A model generated the notes under the pieces. The model saw only the letters and a program-made list of their open reading frames with translations, did not search any database and had not been told where the DNA came from. This document shows positions 37,458-48,595 of a DNA stretch of 64,000 nucleotides, piece after piece. Origin of the DNA: Hyphomicrobiales bacterium (GTDB lineage Bacteria; Pseudomonadota; Alphaproteobacteria; Rhizobiales; Devosiaceae); assembly GCA_026981645.1 (NCBI GenBank), contig JALSII010000036.1, forward strand, positions 1-64,000. The letters are read 5' to 3'. Both the position numbers and the translations under genes were made by a program. The stretch's first letter is position 1; each line of letters starts with the position of its first letter.

Positions 37458-37634
37458 TCAGCTTTCCTTTTTGTGCCCATCCAGCCTGCGCACAAAGCGT
37501 GACTTTTCAGCTTTGGTTTTTTGTTTTTCAGACTTTGTCCGGCCGAATTTGGCCCGGTTCCGCGCGGCCCGCTGTTCTTTGTCCGCTCTGGCCTTTTGTT
37601 TGCGCGCATGCCGTAAATTCACAAGGTCTGCCAT
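37458..37634 (-). CDS. DUF4169 family small basic protein
   Basis: The 58-aa protein starts MADLVNLRHARKQKARAD and continues with FGRTKSEKQK, ending RRLDGHKKE, which is the conserved pattern of DUF4169, a very basic alphaproteobacterial family of unknown function. The start at 37634 fits the family. Upstream in-frame codons would extend into the pyrG 3' region and lack similarity. It lies 37 bp after pyrG and may share its transcript. Confidence 0.85.
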   Translation of the reverse strand: MADLVNLRHARKQKARADKEQRAARNRAKFGRTKSEKQKTKAEKSRFVRRLDGHKKES

Positions 37635-37671
37635 GCACATAAACTCCAAAGCTAGTTTCCCGGAGCAGCGC

Positions 37672-39345
<1,674 letters not shown>

Positions 39346-39391
39346 TTACGCGGCAACAAAGTTTTCTTCGAAAAAGCAGAGAGTTCTCTTC

Positions 39392-39423
39392 AAAAAAGAG
39401 GGGGATGCATGCATCCCCCTCTT
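39392..39423 (-). terminator. Terminator between secG and pyrG
   Basis: A perfect palindrome AGAGGGGGATGCAT/ATGCATCCCCCTCT (39397-39422) lies just after the secG stop, followed on the minus strand by six T residues (39397-39392). It should end most secG transcripts, so pyrG would need its own promoter. Confidence 0.8.
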
Positions 39424-39445
39424 CAATTGCTGTGTGTCCGGGCCA

Positions 39446-39907
39446 CTAATTGTTCGCTCCCGTGCCCGGTGCCGTCGGCACTGGCAAATCAGGTGTCCCG
39501 CTGCCTGTCCCCTCAGTCGGGGGAGCAATATCTGTCGGCACAGGAAGGTCACCAGCCGGTACAGGAAGGTCTTCTGCAGTCTCACCTTGCAGGTTATTGA
39601 GAGCATCAAGAACCGTAATACCCTCCTCTCCCACAACACTGCCCTCTGCGCCGATCAGAACCCTGTCGGCACTGCGGTCCAGATCGGCAACAATTGTAAG
39701 AACAATTGCGGTCCCCATAAAAAGCGCTGCCAGAATAGCGGTAGTCCGAGTCAATAGATTTGCCGAACCGCGTGCACTGACCAGTCCTCCTCCGCTACCG
39801 CCGCCTCCACCCATACCAAGGCCGCCGCCCTCAGAGCGTTGCAGCAAAATTACAGCGATAAGCGCCAGCACGATAAGCAGATAGGCGGCAATAAGGACGT
39901 TGGCCAT
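39446..39907 (-). CDS. secG: Preprotein translocase subunit SecG with repetitive C-terminal tail
   Basis: SecG is a small subunit of the SecYEG channel. The 153-aa protein has two membrane helices (about 3-20 and 52-72) around the conserved loop RSEGGGLGMGGGGG, which is longer in glycine than usual. The C-terminal 60 residues form an acidic and then Pro-rich tail with three DLPVP units (DLPVPAGDLPVP, then TPDLPVPTAP). The tail is beyond what the core SecG function needs. The gene lies between tpiA and pyrG, as in related genomes. Confidence 0.93.
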   Translation of the reverse strand: MANVLIAAYLLIVLALIAVILLQRSEGGGLGMGGGGGSGGGLVSARGSANLLTRTTAILAALFMGTAIVLTIVADLDRSADRVLIGAEGSVVGEEGITVLDALNNLQGETAEDLPVPAGDLPVPTDIAPPTEGTGSGTPDLPVPTAPGTGANN

Positions 39908-40051
39908 GGCCGTTCAGTCTCTTCTAAAGTCAAAAGGGTTCGGCGGATCTTTGCAAAATTTCTGCGCGGTTCTACTACCAAGCGCGCGCAAATACCAGCC
40001 GCTTTTGTCAATAATTTGTTCTCCCGCATATGGGGGGATTATTCCGTTACG

Positions 40052-40807
40052 TCAAGCAGCATTTATAATGGCCACAAAATCATCCGCCTTCAGGCTGGCA
40101 CCACCAATCAAACCGCCATTGACATCAGGGAGCGCCAATATTTCTCCCGCATTGCCCGGCTTCATCGAACCACCATATAGAATACGCGTTGTTTCACCCC
40201 TGAGACCCCGCTTTTTGAGCAGCCAGTCACGGATTGAGGAATGCATGCGCACAATATCACTGGAGGCTGCCACTTCCCCGGTGCCGATGGCCCATACCGG
40301 CTCATAGGCGATGACAATCTCCTCGCCCTTATTCAGCTCAGGAAGCGACCCATCCAGTTGATGCTCGACCACTGTGATGGCCAGCGCATCCATGCGTTCA
40401 GCCTGATTTTCTCCCACGCAGATAATTGGCGTAAGTCCTGCGTCAAGAGCCGCCCGTGCCTTGGCACGCACAAGACCATCTGTCTCACCATGGTCACTGC
40501 GCCGTTCGGAATGTCCTACAATGACGAAGGTTGCCCCGCAGTCAGCAAGCATGGTGGCGCTGATATCACCGGTATGGGCACCTTTTTGCGCCACATGGCA
40601 GTTCTGCCCGCCAGTGGCAAGCCTGCTGTTGGCGCTTAGCACACCGGCCTCGGCCAACAGAGTGACCGGCGGACAGATCAGCACATCGCAATCAGGCGTT
40701 TTGCTCCCTGAAATGGCCTGAACAACATCCCTGATCTGATCAAGACTGGCGCGCAGCCCGTTCATTTTCCAGTTACCCGCAATCAGCGGCTTGATTGTGT
40801 TCGACAT
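40052..40807 (-). CDS. tpiA: Triose-phosphate isomerase
   Basis: The 251-aa glycolytic enzyme interconverts dihydroxyacetone phosphate and glyceraldehyde-3-phosphate. It has the substrate Lys in AGNWKMNG near residue 13, the catalytic His in VGHSERR near 95, the catalytic Glu and loop in AYEPVWAIGTG near 165, and GGSMKPGNA. It also receives the product of GlpD. The start at 40807 (MSNTIKPLIAG) is favoured over an ATG four codons upstream. A 244-bp gap separates it from the divergent ppiD. Confidence 0.98.
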   Translation of the reverse strand: MSNTIKPLIAGNWKMNGLRASLDQIRDVVQAISGSKTPDCDVLICPPVTLLAEAGVLSANSRLATGGQNCHVAQKGAHTGDISATMLADCGATFVIVGHSERRSDHGETDGLVRAKARAALDAGLTPIICVGENQAERMDALAITVVEHQLDGSLPELNKGEEIVIAYEPVWAIGTGEVAASSDIVRMHSSIRDWLLKKRGLRGETTRILYGGSMKPGNAGEILALPDVNGGLIGGASLKADDFVAIINAA

Positions 40808-41051
40808 GATGCAATGCACCTCCCCCTTGCGTGACGCTACTTATTGTCATATCCGAAGGGCCGATAAACGTTTCTAAATGCCAACGGCGTGTTAACTGAG
40901 CCGCGCGCCCTAAGGCGTTATTAGCACTTTGAATAACAGGGGCAAGCTTTGGCCGGAATTATGGCCACAAGAAAACCGGGACAGCGACAAAAAAACAGCT
41001 ATTGTCTGATCTTGCAACCTGTACCACATGCTCGCGATGAATGGAATTTGA

Positions 41052-42938
41052 ATGCTTACTAGTCTGCGCAAATTTGCCACCACTCTGGCCGGAAAGATAC
41101 TCGGCGCCTTTTTGCTCGTCGGACTTGCGGGGTTTGGCATAACAGGAGTCATCAGCTCAATCGGCAACAACACGGTTGCCCGTGTTGGTGACCAGGATAT
41201 TTCCACCCGCGACTTCCAGAGGGCCTACAGCACCCAGATCAGCAGCATCGCCCGCCAACTCGGCTCCACCCCTACACCTGAGCAGGCGGTCGCTTTGGGA
41301 ATACCAGGCAATGTACTGACCCAATTGGCCACCGAACAAGCTCTGGACACGCTCAGTGAAGAATTCTCACTGGGGGTTTCTGAAGAGAAGCTGGGAGAAA
41401 TTCTGGCCCAGGACCCCACATTTGGTGGCACGTTGGGGGCATTTGACCGCAATGTTTTCGAGCAGGTTATCCGGCGCAGCGGCTATACTGAAAACGAATA
41501 TTTCCAAATTCGGCGCAAAGCTGCCATGCGCCAGCAGGTTGCCCTTGGTATTTTCAGCCGGATTTATGTGCCCGACACTGTTGCTGAACTGGCCCGGCGT
41601 TTTAACACAGACCAGCGAATTCTTGATTATGTTGTGGTCAGCGAAGACACGCTTTTGCCCATAACCACGCCGACCGACGAAGTACTCATCCCGTTCCTTG
41701 AAGAGAATCAATCTCAATACCGCACGCCCGAGATGCGCAAAATTCGCGCTCTGGAACTCACCCCTGCGGCTCTGGCCAAAACCATAGAAATCAGCGATAC
41801 TGAAATTGAAGCCGAGTACGAACGCACCAAAGAAAACCTGATCCGCGTTGAGACCCGCAACATATCCCAGTTACAGCTGCCCACAGAAGCACAGGTGCGC
41901 TGGTTCGAATTCGGGCTGGCCAGCGGGAAAAGTTTTAATGACCTGGTGGCCGAATCTGCTCTTGACGCTACTGAACTCGGCGCCCTGAGCAAAGCAGATA
42001 TTACCGATGAACGGCTGGCCGAGGCTGCATTTGCCCTTGAGGAGGGTGGTGTTGCCATCGTTGAGGGGGCACAGGGCAAACGCGCCATTACAGTCACATC
42101 AATTCAGCCGGGCGGGCAAATTCCCCTTGCCGATGTTCGTGAACAGATTGCTCAACGCCTCGCCCTGACCCGCGCCCGCGAGCAATATCTTGATGTTTTG
42201 GATCAGATTGAAGAGCAGCGCGCTGCCTTCATTGACATGGACAAAATCGCAGAATCCCTCGGACTGGAGCTTGTTCAAACCAGCATCACCCAGACCGGAG
42301 CCGCGCTGGGAGAAGTGCTTGACCTCAGCTCCGATGAACTGAACAGGGTCACCAGTACAATATTTGAGAGCGAGGTTGGTGACCTGACCGCTTCAATTCT
42401 TCTCAATGCAAACAAAACGCTCTGGTTTGATCTTCTCGAAGTCGAGGAAGCACGGGACCAGACCCTTGAAGAAGTGCGTGGACCGCTCACCACAGCATGG
42501 CTATGGGAACAGCGCCGGGCTGCATTGGCCGAGCGGGCAAACGAGTTGGTTCAACAGCTTGAGGATGGTATCCCGTTTGCAGATATGGCCGTTGCCAACG
42601 GGTTGTTCCCCCAGACCTCTCAGCCCGTGAGCCGGGTTGGAGATGGCAGTTCGATAATTGATCAGAGCGTGGCTGAAGCGGCGTTTGGTGGCGGTGTCGG
42701 TTATGCCGGAACAGCGCTCAGTGGAACCGGGGAGCATGTCGTGTTCCAGGTAAACTCCATTATTCCGGGCGAAACTGATCTTGATCAGGCAGATTTGGAC
42801 CTGGTATGGCTTGGTTTCCGCAACGATGTGTATTCCGATTTTGCCAACGCTTTGCGCGACGATGCCCAGGTTCGGGTCAATCAGGGCGTGCTTAATCAGG
42901 TTCTGGGCCTGTCGGCGGGCGGATCCGGGTTTAACTAA
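41052..42938 (+). CDS. ppiD: PpiD-type periplasmic peptidyl-prolyl isomerase/chaperone
   Basis: The 628-aa protein is membrane-anchored by one N-terminal helix (KFATTLAGKILGAFLLVGLAGFGIT, read in parts), followed by a SurA_N-like helical region (about 35-175) and a parvulin-type PPIase region (about 240-360, TEAQVRWFEFGLASGKSFNDL). It assists folding of exported proteins. The parvulin active-site pattern is weak, as in many PpiD proteins. It ends 2 bp before trpE, so the trp genes are probably read through from its promoter. Confidence 0.9.
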   Translation: MLTSLRKFATTLAGKILGAFLLVGLAGFGITGVISSIGNNTVARVGDQDISTRDFQRAYSTQISSIARQLGSTPTPEQAVALGIPGNVLTQLATEQALDTLSEEFSLGVSEEKLGEILAQDPTFGGTLGAFDRNVFEQVIRRSGYTENEYFQIRRKAAMRQQVALGIFSRIYVPDTVAELARRFNTDQRILDYVVVSEDTLLPITTPTDEVLIPFLEENQSQYRTPEMRKIRALELTPAALAKTIEISDTEIEAEYERTKENLIRVETRNISQLQLPTEAQVRWFEFGLASGKSFNDLVAESALDATELGALSKADITDERLAEAAFALEEGGVAIVEGAQGKRAITVTSIQPGGQIPLADVREQIAQRLALTRAREQYLDVLDQIEEQRAAFIDMDKIAESLGLELVQTSITQTGAALGEVLDLSSDELNRVTSTIFESEVGDLTASILLNANKTLWFDLLEVEEARDQTLEEVRGPLTTAWLWEQRRAALAERANELVQQLEDGIPFADMAVANGLFPQTSQPVSRVGDGSSIIDQSVAEAAFGGGVGYAGTALSGTGEHVVFQVNSIIPGETDLDQADLDLVWLGFRNDVYSDFANALRDDAQVRVNQGVLNQVLGLSAGGSGFN

Positions 42939-42940
42939 AC

Positions 42941-44464
42941 ATGAACGCGAACCCACGCGACCAGGAGTTTGAACAGTTTGCCGATGCCTACAACAAAGGC
43001 ACCGGCCAGATTGTCTGGCGCCGGGTCGTGGCGGATCTGGAAACACCTGTCAGCACCTATCTGAAACTGGCGGAGGGGCGCTCCAACTGCTTTTTGCTCG
43101 AGTCGGTAGAGAATGGAGCAACCCGGGGTCGCCATTCCATGATCGGGCTTGAACCCGACCTCATCCTCAAGGTTGAGGGTGGAAAAGCGTTTGTAAACCG
43201 GAATGCAGGTTTTGAGCCTGAGAATTTTGAGCCTCTGGACCTCAAACCCCTTCAAGCTCTACGTATGCTGGTCAGTGAAAGCCAGATTGCGGCTCCCGAA
43301 GGCGTTCCGGCGCAATCCGCCGGTCTTTACGGCTATCTGGGTTACGATATGGTGCGCCATATGGAGGAGTTACCGGACACCAACCCGGACGAGCTTTCCA
43401 CCCCTGACACAATTCTTATCCGTCCCTCGCTGCTGGCGGTGTTCGACACCCTCAAGGACGAACTCTATATCACCGCCCCGGTCTATGCCCGTGAGGGGGT
43501 GAGCGCCAAACAAGCCTATGAAGCGGCACAAAACCGCATAGACGACGCGCTGGCCCGCCTTGCGCGCGCTTTGCCCCTGCAAGGTCTGGAGCAGGATGTC
43601 GGCGAGATTGCTGTGACCAGCAATACTTCTGAAGGGGAGTATTTTGCCATGGTCGAGCGGGCAAAGGAATATATCACCGCCGGGGATATTTTTCAGGTGG
43701 TGCTAAGCCAGCGTTTTTCCGCCGACTTCCCCCTGCCCCCGATGGCGCTCTACAGGGCGCTTCGGCGCACCAACCCCTCCCCCTATATGTATTTTCTGGA
43801 CTTCGGAGAATTTTCCGTTGCCGGTTCAAGCCCGGAAATTCTCGTACGGGTCGACAAGGGCGAAGTCACCATCCGCCCCATTGCCGGCACCCGCAAGCGC
43901 GGCGCAACACCTGAACGCGACCGGGAGATGGCCGAAGAACTGATAAACGACCCCAAGGAATTGGCCGAGCATCTGATGCTGCTCGATCTGGGCCGCAATG
44001 ATGTGGGGCGGGTGGCAAAAATCGGCACTGTTGAAGTCACCGACAGCTTTTTCCTTGAATATTATTCTCACGTCATGCACATCGTTTCCAACGTGGTCGG
44101 ACAACTGGACGACAAACGCTTTGACTATGTGGATGCCTTGAGCGCGGGGTTTCCCGCCGGAACCGTGTCCGGCGCTCCAAAAGTCCGGGCCATGGAGATT
44201 ATCGACGAATTGGAAAAATCCCGCCGTGGCGTTTACGGGGGCTGCGTGGGCTATTTTGGCGCTGACGGCTATATGGACACCTGCATCGTTTTGCGCACCG
44301 CCATTTTGAAAGACGGCAAACTCCATGTGCAGGCGGGGGCCGGAATTGTCGCGGACTCCAGGCCTGAGCTCGAACAACTGGAGTGCCACAACAAATCACG
44401 TGCCCTGTTCAGCGCTGCCGAAGAGGCTTTACGCTTTGCCGGGCAGTCACGGGTCGGGCAATGA
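42941..44464 (+). CDS. trpE: Anthranilate synthase component I
   Basis: TrpE makes anthranilate from chorismate with ammonia supplied by TrpG. The 507-aa protein has the feedback region LLESVE near 65 and the chorismate-binding core (QVVLSQRFSADF, NPSPYMYFLDFG, IAGTRKRGATPERD, HLMLLDLGRNDVGRV, FPAGTVSGAPKVRAMEII). There is no attenuator-like leader because ppiD ends two bases upstream. It is separate from trpG, unlike the fused TrpEG of some Rhizobiales. Confidence 0.97.
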   Translation: MNANPRDQEFEQFADAYNKGTGQIVWRRVVADLETPVSTYLKLAEGRSNCFLLESVENGATRGRHSMIGLEPDLILKVEGGKAFVNRNAGFEPENFEPLDLKPLQALRMLVSESQIAAPEGVPAQSAGLYGYLGYDMVRHMEELPDTNPDELSTPDTILIRPSLLAVFDTLKDELYITAPVYAREGVSAKQAYEAAQNRIDDALARLARALPLQGLEQDVGEIAVTSNTSEGEYFAMVERAKEYITAGDIFQVVLSQRFSADFPLPPMALYRALRRTNPSPYMYFLDFGEFSVAGSSPEILVRVDKGEVTIRPIAGTRKRGATPERDREMAEELINDPKELAEHLMLLDLGRNDVGRVAKIGTVEVTDSFFLEYYSHVMHIVSNVVGQLDDKRFDYVDALSAGFPAGTVSGAPKVRAMEIIDELEKSRRGVYGGCVGYFGADGYMDTCIVLRTAILKDGKLHVQAGAGIVADSRPELEQLECHNKSRALFSAAEEALRFAGQSRVGQ

Positions 44465-45057
44465 TGGATATTCTGGTCATCGACAACTATGACAGTTTCA
44501 CCTACAATCTGGTGCACCTGCTGGGCGGGCTGGGAGCAAACCCGACGGTCAGGCGCAACGACAAGATTGCCCTTGAAGAAATTGCAGCACTGGCCCCGGA
44601 GGCGATTGTTTTGTCGCCCGGCCCCTGCACCCCCACAGAAGCGGGCATTTGCCTTGAACTGGTGAAGAAGTTCCATGGCCAAACACCAATTTTTGGCGTC
44701 TGCCTGGGGCTGCAATCCATTGCCCAGGCCTTTGGCGGCGACATTGTTGCCTCCCCAACCCTGATGCATGGCAAGGTTTCAGCAATCTCCCATACCGCCA
44801 CCGGTGTTTTTGCCTCGATCGAAAGCCCGTTTGAAGCGACCCGCTATCATTCGCTTTGTGTTGCCCGCGAAAATTTTTCCCAGGACTTTGAAATCACCGC
44901 ACGCACTGAGGATGGTGTAATCATGGGACTGGCCCACAGACATGGCCCGACCCACGGTGTACAATTCCATCCCGAAAGCATTGCCTCAAAAAATGGTGAC
45001 AAGTTGATGAAAAACTTTCTTTATATTGCCCAAAAATTCAACGATTCGCAAAACTAG
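44461..45057 (+). CDS. trpG: Anthranilate synthase component II (glutamine amidotransferase)
   Basis: The 198-aa class I amidotransferase supplies ammonia to TrpE. It starts DILVIDNYDSFTYNLVHLL and contains the oxyanion SPGPCTP, the nucleophile Cys in GVCLGLQSIAQAFGG near 83, and the catalytic FHPESIAS. The ATG at 44461 overlaps the trpE stop by 4 bases (ATGA), so translation is probably coupled. The next codon is also ATG. Confidence 0.97.
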   Translation: MMDILVIDNYDSFTYNLVHLLGGLGANPTVRRNDKIALEEIAALAPEAIVLSPGPCTPTEAGICLELVKKFHGQTPIFGVCLGLQSIAQAFGGDIVASPTLMHGKVSAISHTATGVFASIESPFEATRYHSLCVARENFSQDFEITARTEDGVIMGLAHRHGPTHGVQFHPESIASKNGDKLMKNFLYIAQKFNDSQN

Positions 45058-45075
45058 CACGACAGGAACTTCTTC

Positions 45076-46086
45076 ATGGATATCAAATCCGTTCTTGGAA
45101 CGCTGAGTTCTGGTGCTGACCTTACAGCCGAACAGATGCGCGCTGCCATGACAACCATCATGGAAGGAAAGGCCACCCCTTCCCAGACTGGTGCATTTCT
45201 GATGGGACTTCGCATGAAAGGCGAAACCGTCAGCGAGATTGCCAGTGCGGTAGCGATATTGCGCGAAAAAATGGTGCCTGTCGAAGCGCCTGTGAATGCC
45301 ATGGACATTGTGGGCACCGGAGGCGATGGCGCTGGTACTTATAATATCTCCACCGCCAGCGCGCTGGTGGTTGCGGCATCCGGGGTGCCGGTGGCCAAAC
45401 ATGGCAACAAGGCACTTTCTTCAAAATCCGGCTCCTCCGAGGCATTGCAGGCGCTTGGGGTGAAACTCGACCTTGACCCGGCGGGGGTGTCGCGCTGCAT
45501 CAGCGAAGCCGGTATTGGCTTCATGTTTGCGCCCAACCATCACCCGGCCATGCGCCATGTGGGCCCCACACGCGCCGAAATGGGCGTGCGCACCATGTTC
45601 AATCTGCTCGGTCCCCAGTCCAACCCCGCAGGCGTCACGCGCTACCTGCTGGGGGTGTTTTCCCGTGAGTGGGTCGAGCCGGTGGCTGCCGCCCTGCTCG
45701 AAAACGGCGCGACTTCGGCCTGGGTCGTGCATGGCTCGGACGGATTGGACGAAATCACCACCACCGGAAAGACCTTTGTCACCGCCGTTGAAAACGGCAC
45801 CTTGCGGAGTTTTGAGATTTCTCCTCAGGAGGCTGGATTGGCAGTCGCCAACCCGGCCGACCTGGCTGGCGGCGACCCGGACCAGAATGCAAAAGCCATT
45901 CTTGCGCTTCTTGATGGAGAGCAAGGCGCATACCGTGATATCGTGCTGATGAATGCGGGCGCCGCTCTTGTGGTTGCAGGAAAGGCCGCCAGCCTGAAGC
46001 GTGGAGCAATTCAGGCCGCAGAACTCATCGACAGCGGTCAGGCACGTCAGGCGCTGGACCGGCTGGTCACTGTCTCCAACGGGTAA
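45076..46086 (+). CDS. trpD: Anthranilate phosphoribosyltransferase
   Basis: TrpD transfers phosphoribose to anthranilate. The 336-aa protein has the PRPP-binding GTGGDG near residue 79, the [15 protein letters not shown] segment near 106, the metal motif near 225 ([10 protein letters not shown]) and [14 protein letters not shown]. It is 18 bp after trpG and 5 bp before trpC. Confidence 0.97.
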   Translation: MDIKSVLGTLSSGADLTAEQMRAAMTTIMEGKATPSQTGAFLMGLRMKGETVSEIASAVAILREKMVPVEAPVNAMDIVGTGGDGAGTYNISTASALVVAASGVPVAKHGNKALSSKSGSSEALQALGVKLDLDPAGVSRCISEAGIGFMFAPNHHPAMRHVGPTRAEMGVRTMFNLLGPQSNPAGVTRYLLGVFSREWVEPVAAALLENGATSAWVVHGSDGLDEITTTGKTFVTAVENGTLRSFEISPQEAGLAVANPADLAGGDPDQNAKAILALLDGEQGAYRDIVLMNAGAALVVAGKAASLKRGAIQAAELIDSGQARQALDRLVTVSNG

Positions 46087-46091
46087 GTCAG

Positions 46092-46898
46092 ATGAACGAT
46101 ATTTTGAGCAAAATTTTTGCCTACAAGCGCGACGAGGTCGATGCCGCCAAATCCGCTGTTTCGTGGGAGGAGATTGTCGCCCGCGCCGGGGACGCTTCCC
46201 CGCCCCGCCCCTTCAGACAGGCTTTGCGTGATAAATTGGCCGCAGGAAAAACCGGACTTATTGCAGAAGTAAAAAAAGCCAGCCCCTCCAAGGGCCTCAT
46301 TCGTGATGAGTTCAACCCGCATGAAATCGCGCTGGCCTACCAGCAAGGGGGCGCTGCCTGCCTTTCGGTTCTGACCGATGGGCCATCATTTCAGGGCGCA
46401 CCCGAGTTTCTGGTCGAAGCGCGCGGGGCGACCAGCCTGCCAACCCTGCGCAAGGACTTCATGCTGGAAACCTATCAGGTGGTCGAGGCACGAAGCTGGG
46501 GGGCGGATTGCATCCTCATCATTCTTGCCGGGGTCGGTGATGATACAGCGCGGTTTTTGCTCGATGCGGCAAAGGAGTGGGAGATGGATGCGCTGGTCGA
46601 GGTCCATAACCGGGCCGAGATGGACCGGGCGCTCGCCCTTGAAGCTGACATGATTGGCATCAACAACCGCAACCTGCGTACCTTCGAAACTAACCTTGAA
46701 ACCAGCGTCAACCTTGCCGCCGGTCTGCCCGGCGACATCTTGCTCATCTCCGAGAGCGGCATTGCAGACCATGCCCACATCTGCGACCTGAGACAGCGCG
46801 CAGGCATCAACGCCTTTCTGGTTGGCGAAAGCCTGATGCGACAAAGGGATGTCAGAGCCGCAACCATCGCCCTTCTTGGTGGCGTGGAGGCTGAGTAG
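46092..46898 (+). CDS. trpC: Indole-3-glycerol phosphate synthase
   Basis: TrpC cyclises the anthranilate ribulotide to indole-glycerol phosphate. The 268-aa TIM barrel shows [15 protein letters not shown] near 55, [29 protein letters not shown] near 115 and [11 protein letters not shown] near 190. It is the final trp gene in this cluster; trpF, trpB and trpA must be elsewhere. It ends directly at the moaC ATG. Confidence 0.97.
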   Translation: MNDILSKIFAYKRDEVDAAKSAVSWEEIVARAGDASPPRPFRQALRDKLAAGKTGLIAEVKKASPSKGLIRDEFNPHEIALAYQQGGAACLSVLTDGPSFQGAPEFLVEARGATSLPTLRKDFMLETYQVVEARSWGADCILIILAGVGDDTARFLLDAAKEWEMDALVEVHNRAEMDRALALEADMIGINNRNLRTFETNLETSVNLAAGLPGDILLISESGIADHAHICDLRQRAGINAFLVGESLMRQRDVRAATIALLGGVEAE

Positions 46899-47393
46899 AT
46901 GGCAGAGCGCAACACCCCCCTCACCCACCTCAACCGGCGCGGCGAAGCCCATATGGTCGATGTGGGGAACAAGGCCATCACGAAAAGGCGCGCAGTCGCC
47001 CAGGCGGTACTGAGCGGCAAGGCTGAGACCATAACCACCATAATGGCGGATGGGCTTAAAAAAGGCGATGCCCTGGCCACAGCCCGCATCGCCGGGATTA
47101 TGGGGGCCAAAAAAACCAGCGAGCTTATCCCCCTGTGCCACCCAATATCGCTCAGCCATGTGGAAGTGAATATTTCGCAGGAGGGGGAAAACAGCATTCT
47201 GGTTGTCGCCATCGCGGAAACCACCGGCCAGACCGGGGTTGAAATGGAAGCCTTAAGCGCCGCTGCCACCGCCTCACTGACCCTTTACGACATGGCCAAG
47301 GCGATTGACCGTGCCATGGTGATTTCAAACCTTTGCCTGCAAGAAAAATCCGGCGGCAAGTCCGGCGACTTCAAGCGAAAGGACGATGTTTGA
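46899..47393 (+). CDS. moaC: Cyclic pyranopterin monophosphate synthase MoaC
   Basis: MoaC converts the MoaA product to cyclic pyranopterin monophosphate in molybdenum cofactor synthesis. The 164-aa protein has MVDVGNKAITKRRAVA, KKTSELIPLCHPI and GVEMEALSAAATASLTLYDM, all hallmarks of the family. The ATG immediately follows the trpC stop, and its own stop shares a base with moeA (TGATG). The trpC-moaC-moeA order is a common alphaproteobacterial one. Confidence 0.97.
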   Translation: MAERNTPLTHLNRRGEAHMVDVGNKAITKRRAVAQAVLSGKAETITTIMADGLKKGDALATARIAGIMGAKKTSELIPLCHPISLSHVEVNISQEGENSILVVAIAETTGQTGVEMEALSAAATASLTLYDMAKAIDRAMVISNLCLQEKSGGKSGDFKRKDDV

Positions 47394-48589
47394 TGCTCAA
47401 TTTTGATGAAGCACTGGCGCGCATACTTGAGCAGGTCACAACACTTGGAACCGAGAATATCGACATTGGCAACGCCCTGAACCGGGTGCTGGCCGAACCT
47501 GTTTTTGCCCGAACTGACCAACCCCCGTTTGATGGCTCGGCCATGGATGGCTATGCGGTGCAAAGCGGAGACGTTCATCCCGGCGCGGTTCTGATGCAAA
47601 TCGGAGAATCCCAGGCTGGCGCTGGATTTAACGGCACGCTCAGCCCCGGCCAGTGTATCCGCATCTTTACCGGTGCACCGCTGCCCGAGGGCGCCGATGC
47701 GGTGGTGATGCAGGAAGTCACTTCGGCAGATGGCAATCAGATTACGTTTGAAAAAATGGTATTGCCAGGCCAGAATGTGCGCCCCCGAGGACAGGATTTC
47801 TCTCAAGGGGCAGAGCTTGCGACCTCCGGCACTGCACTGAGCCCGGCCCATATCGCCCTCATCGCCGCTGGAAATGTTCCTGAAATTGAGGTGTTCAAAC
47901 GTCCCGCAATCGGCCTGCTGGCAACGGGCGATGAACTCAAACCTCCCGGCAGTGAATTGACCCCCGGTCAGATTGTGGGCTCCAACAGCTTTGCCCTGAA
48001 CGCCCTCTTTTCGCCCTTTGCCAGCCGGATTCTGCATCTGGACAACGCCCCGGACAGCGAAGAACAATTGCGTGCCCTCTTTCAAAAAGCACTGGATGGG
48101 CCGGCGGACATCATCATTTCCACCGGCGGGGCCAGTGTTGGCGACCATGACCTGGTGCTGCCGGTTCTCAAATCTCTCGGTGTCACCGTTGACTTCTGGA
48201 AAATCGCCATGCGCCCGGGCAAGCCGGTCATGTTCGGCAGGTATGAAAACAAGCTGTTTTTTGCCCTGCCCGGCAATCCGGTTTCAGCTTATGTGACCGC
48301 CATAACGCTGGTTCTTCCGGCCATCCGTGCCGCTTGCGGTTTTGCCTCCCCCTCAAACAAAACCCTGCGCCTGCCGCTAGCCGCCCCCCTGAGCGCCAAC
48401 GGACCCCGCCGCCATTTCATGCGCTGCACCATTGAAACAGGCGAAGGCATAAGCTCCTCCGTGCACCCCATATTACAGACCGACAGCTCGCACCTGTCCT
48501 CACTCGCCGCAGCCAATGGTTTACTTATCGTGGACGAAAATACTCAAGCCCTTCAGGTCGGCCAGCTTGTTGAGGTAATTCTGATCTGA
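47393..48589 (+). CDS. moeA: Molybdopterin molybdenumtransferase MoeA
   Basis: MoeA inserts molybdate into adenylated molybdopterin. The 398-aa protein has the N-terminal linker with PPFDGSAMDGYAV near 46, GAPLPEGADAVVMQE, and the MPT-binding domain (ATGDEL, STGGASVGDHD, MRPGKPVMFG, LPGNPVSAYV). The start at 47393 (MLNFDEALARIL) overlaps the moaC stop by one base; an open frame 20 codons further up lies inside moaC. Confidence 0.97.
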   Translation: MLNFDEALARILEQVTTLGTENIDIGNALNRVLAEPVFARTDQPPFDGSAMDGYAVQSGDVHPGAVLMQIGESQAGAGFNGTLSPGQCIRIFTGAPLPEGADAVVMQEVTSADGNQITFEKMVLPGQNVRPRGQDFSQGAELATSGTALSPAHIALIAAGNVPEIEVFKRPAIGLLATGDELKPPGSELTPGQIVGSNSFALNALFSPFASRILHLDNAPDSEEQLRALFQKALDGPADIIISTGGASVGDHDLVLPVLKSLGVTVDFWKIAMRPGKPVMFGRYENKLFFALPGNPVSAYVTAITLVLPAIRAACGFASPSNKTLRLPLAAPLSANGPRRHFMRCTIETGEGISSSVHPILQTDSSHLSSLAAANGLLIVDENTQALQVGQLVEVILI

Positions 48590-48595
48590 ACAGCG

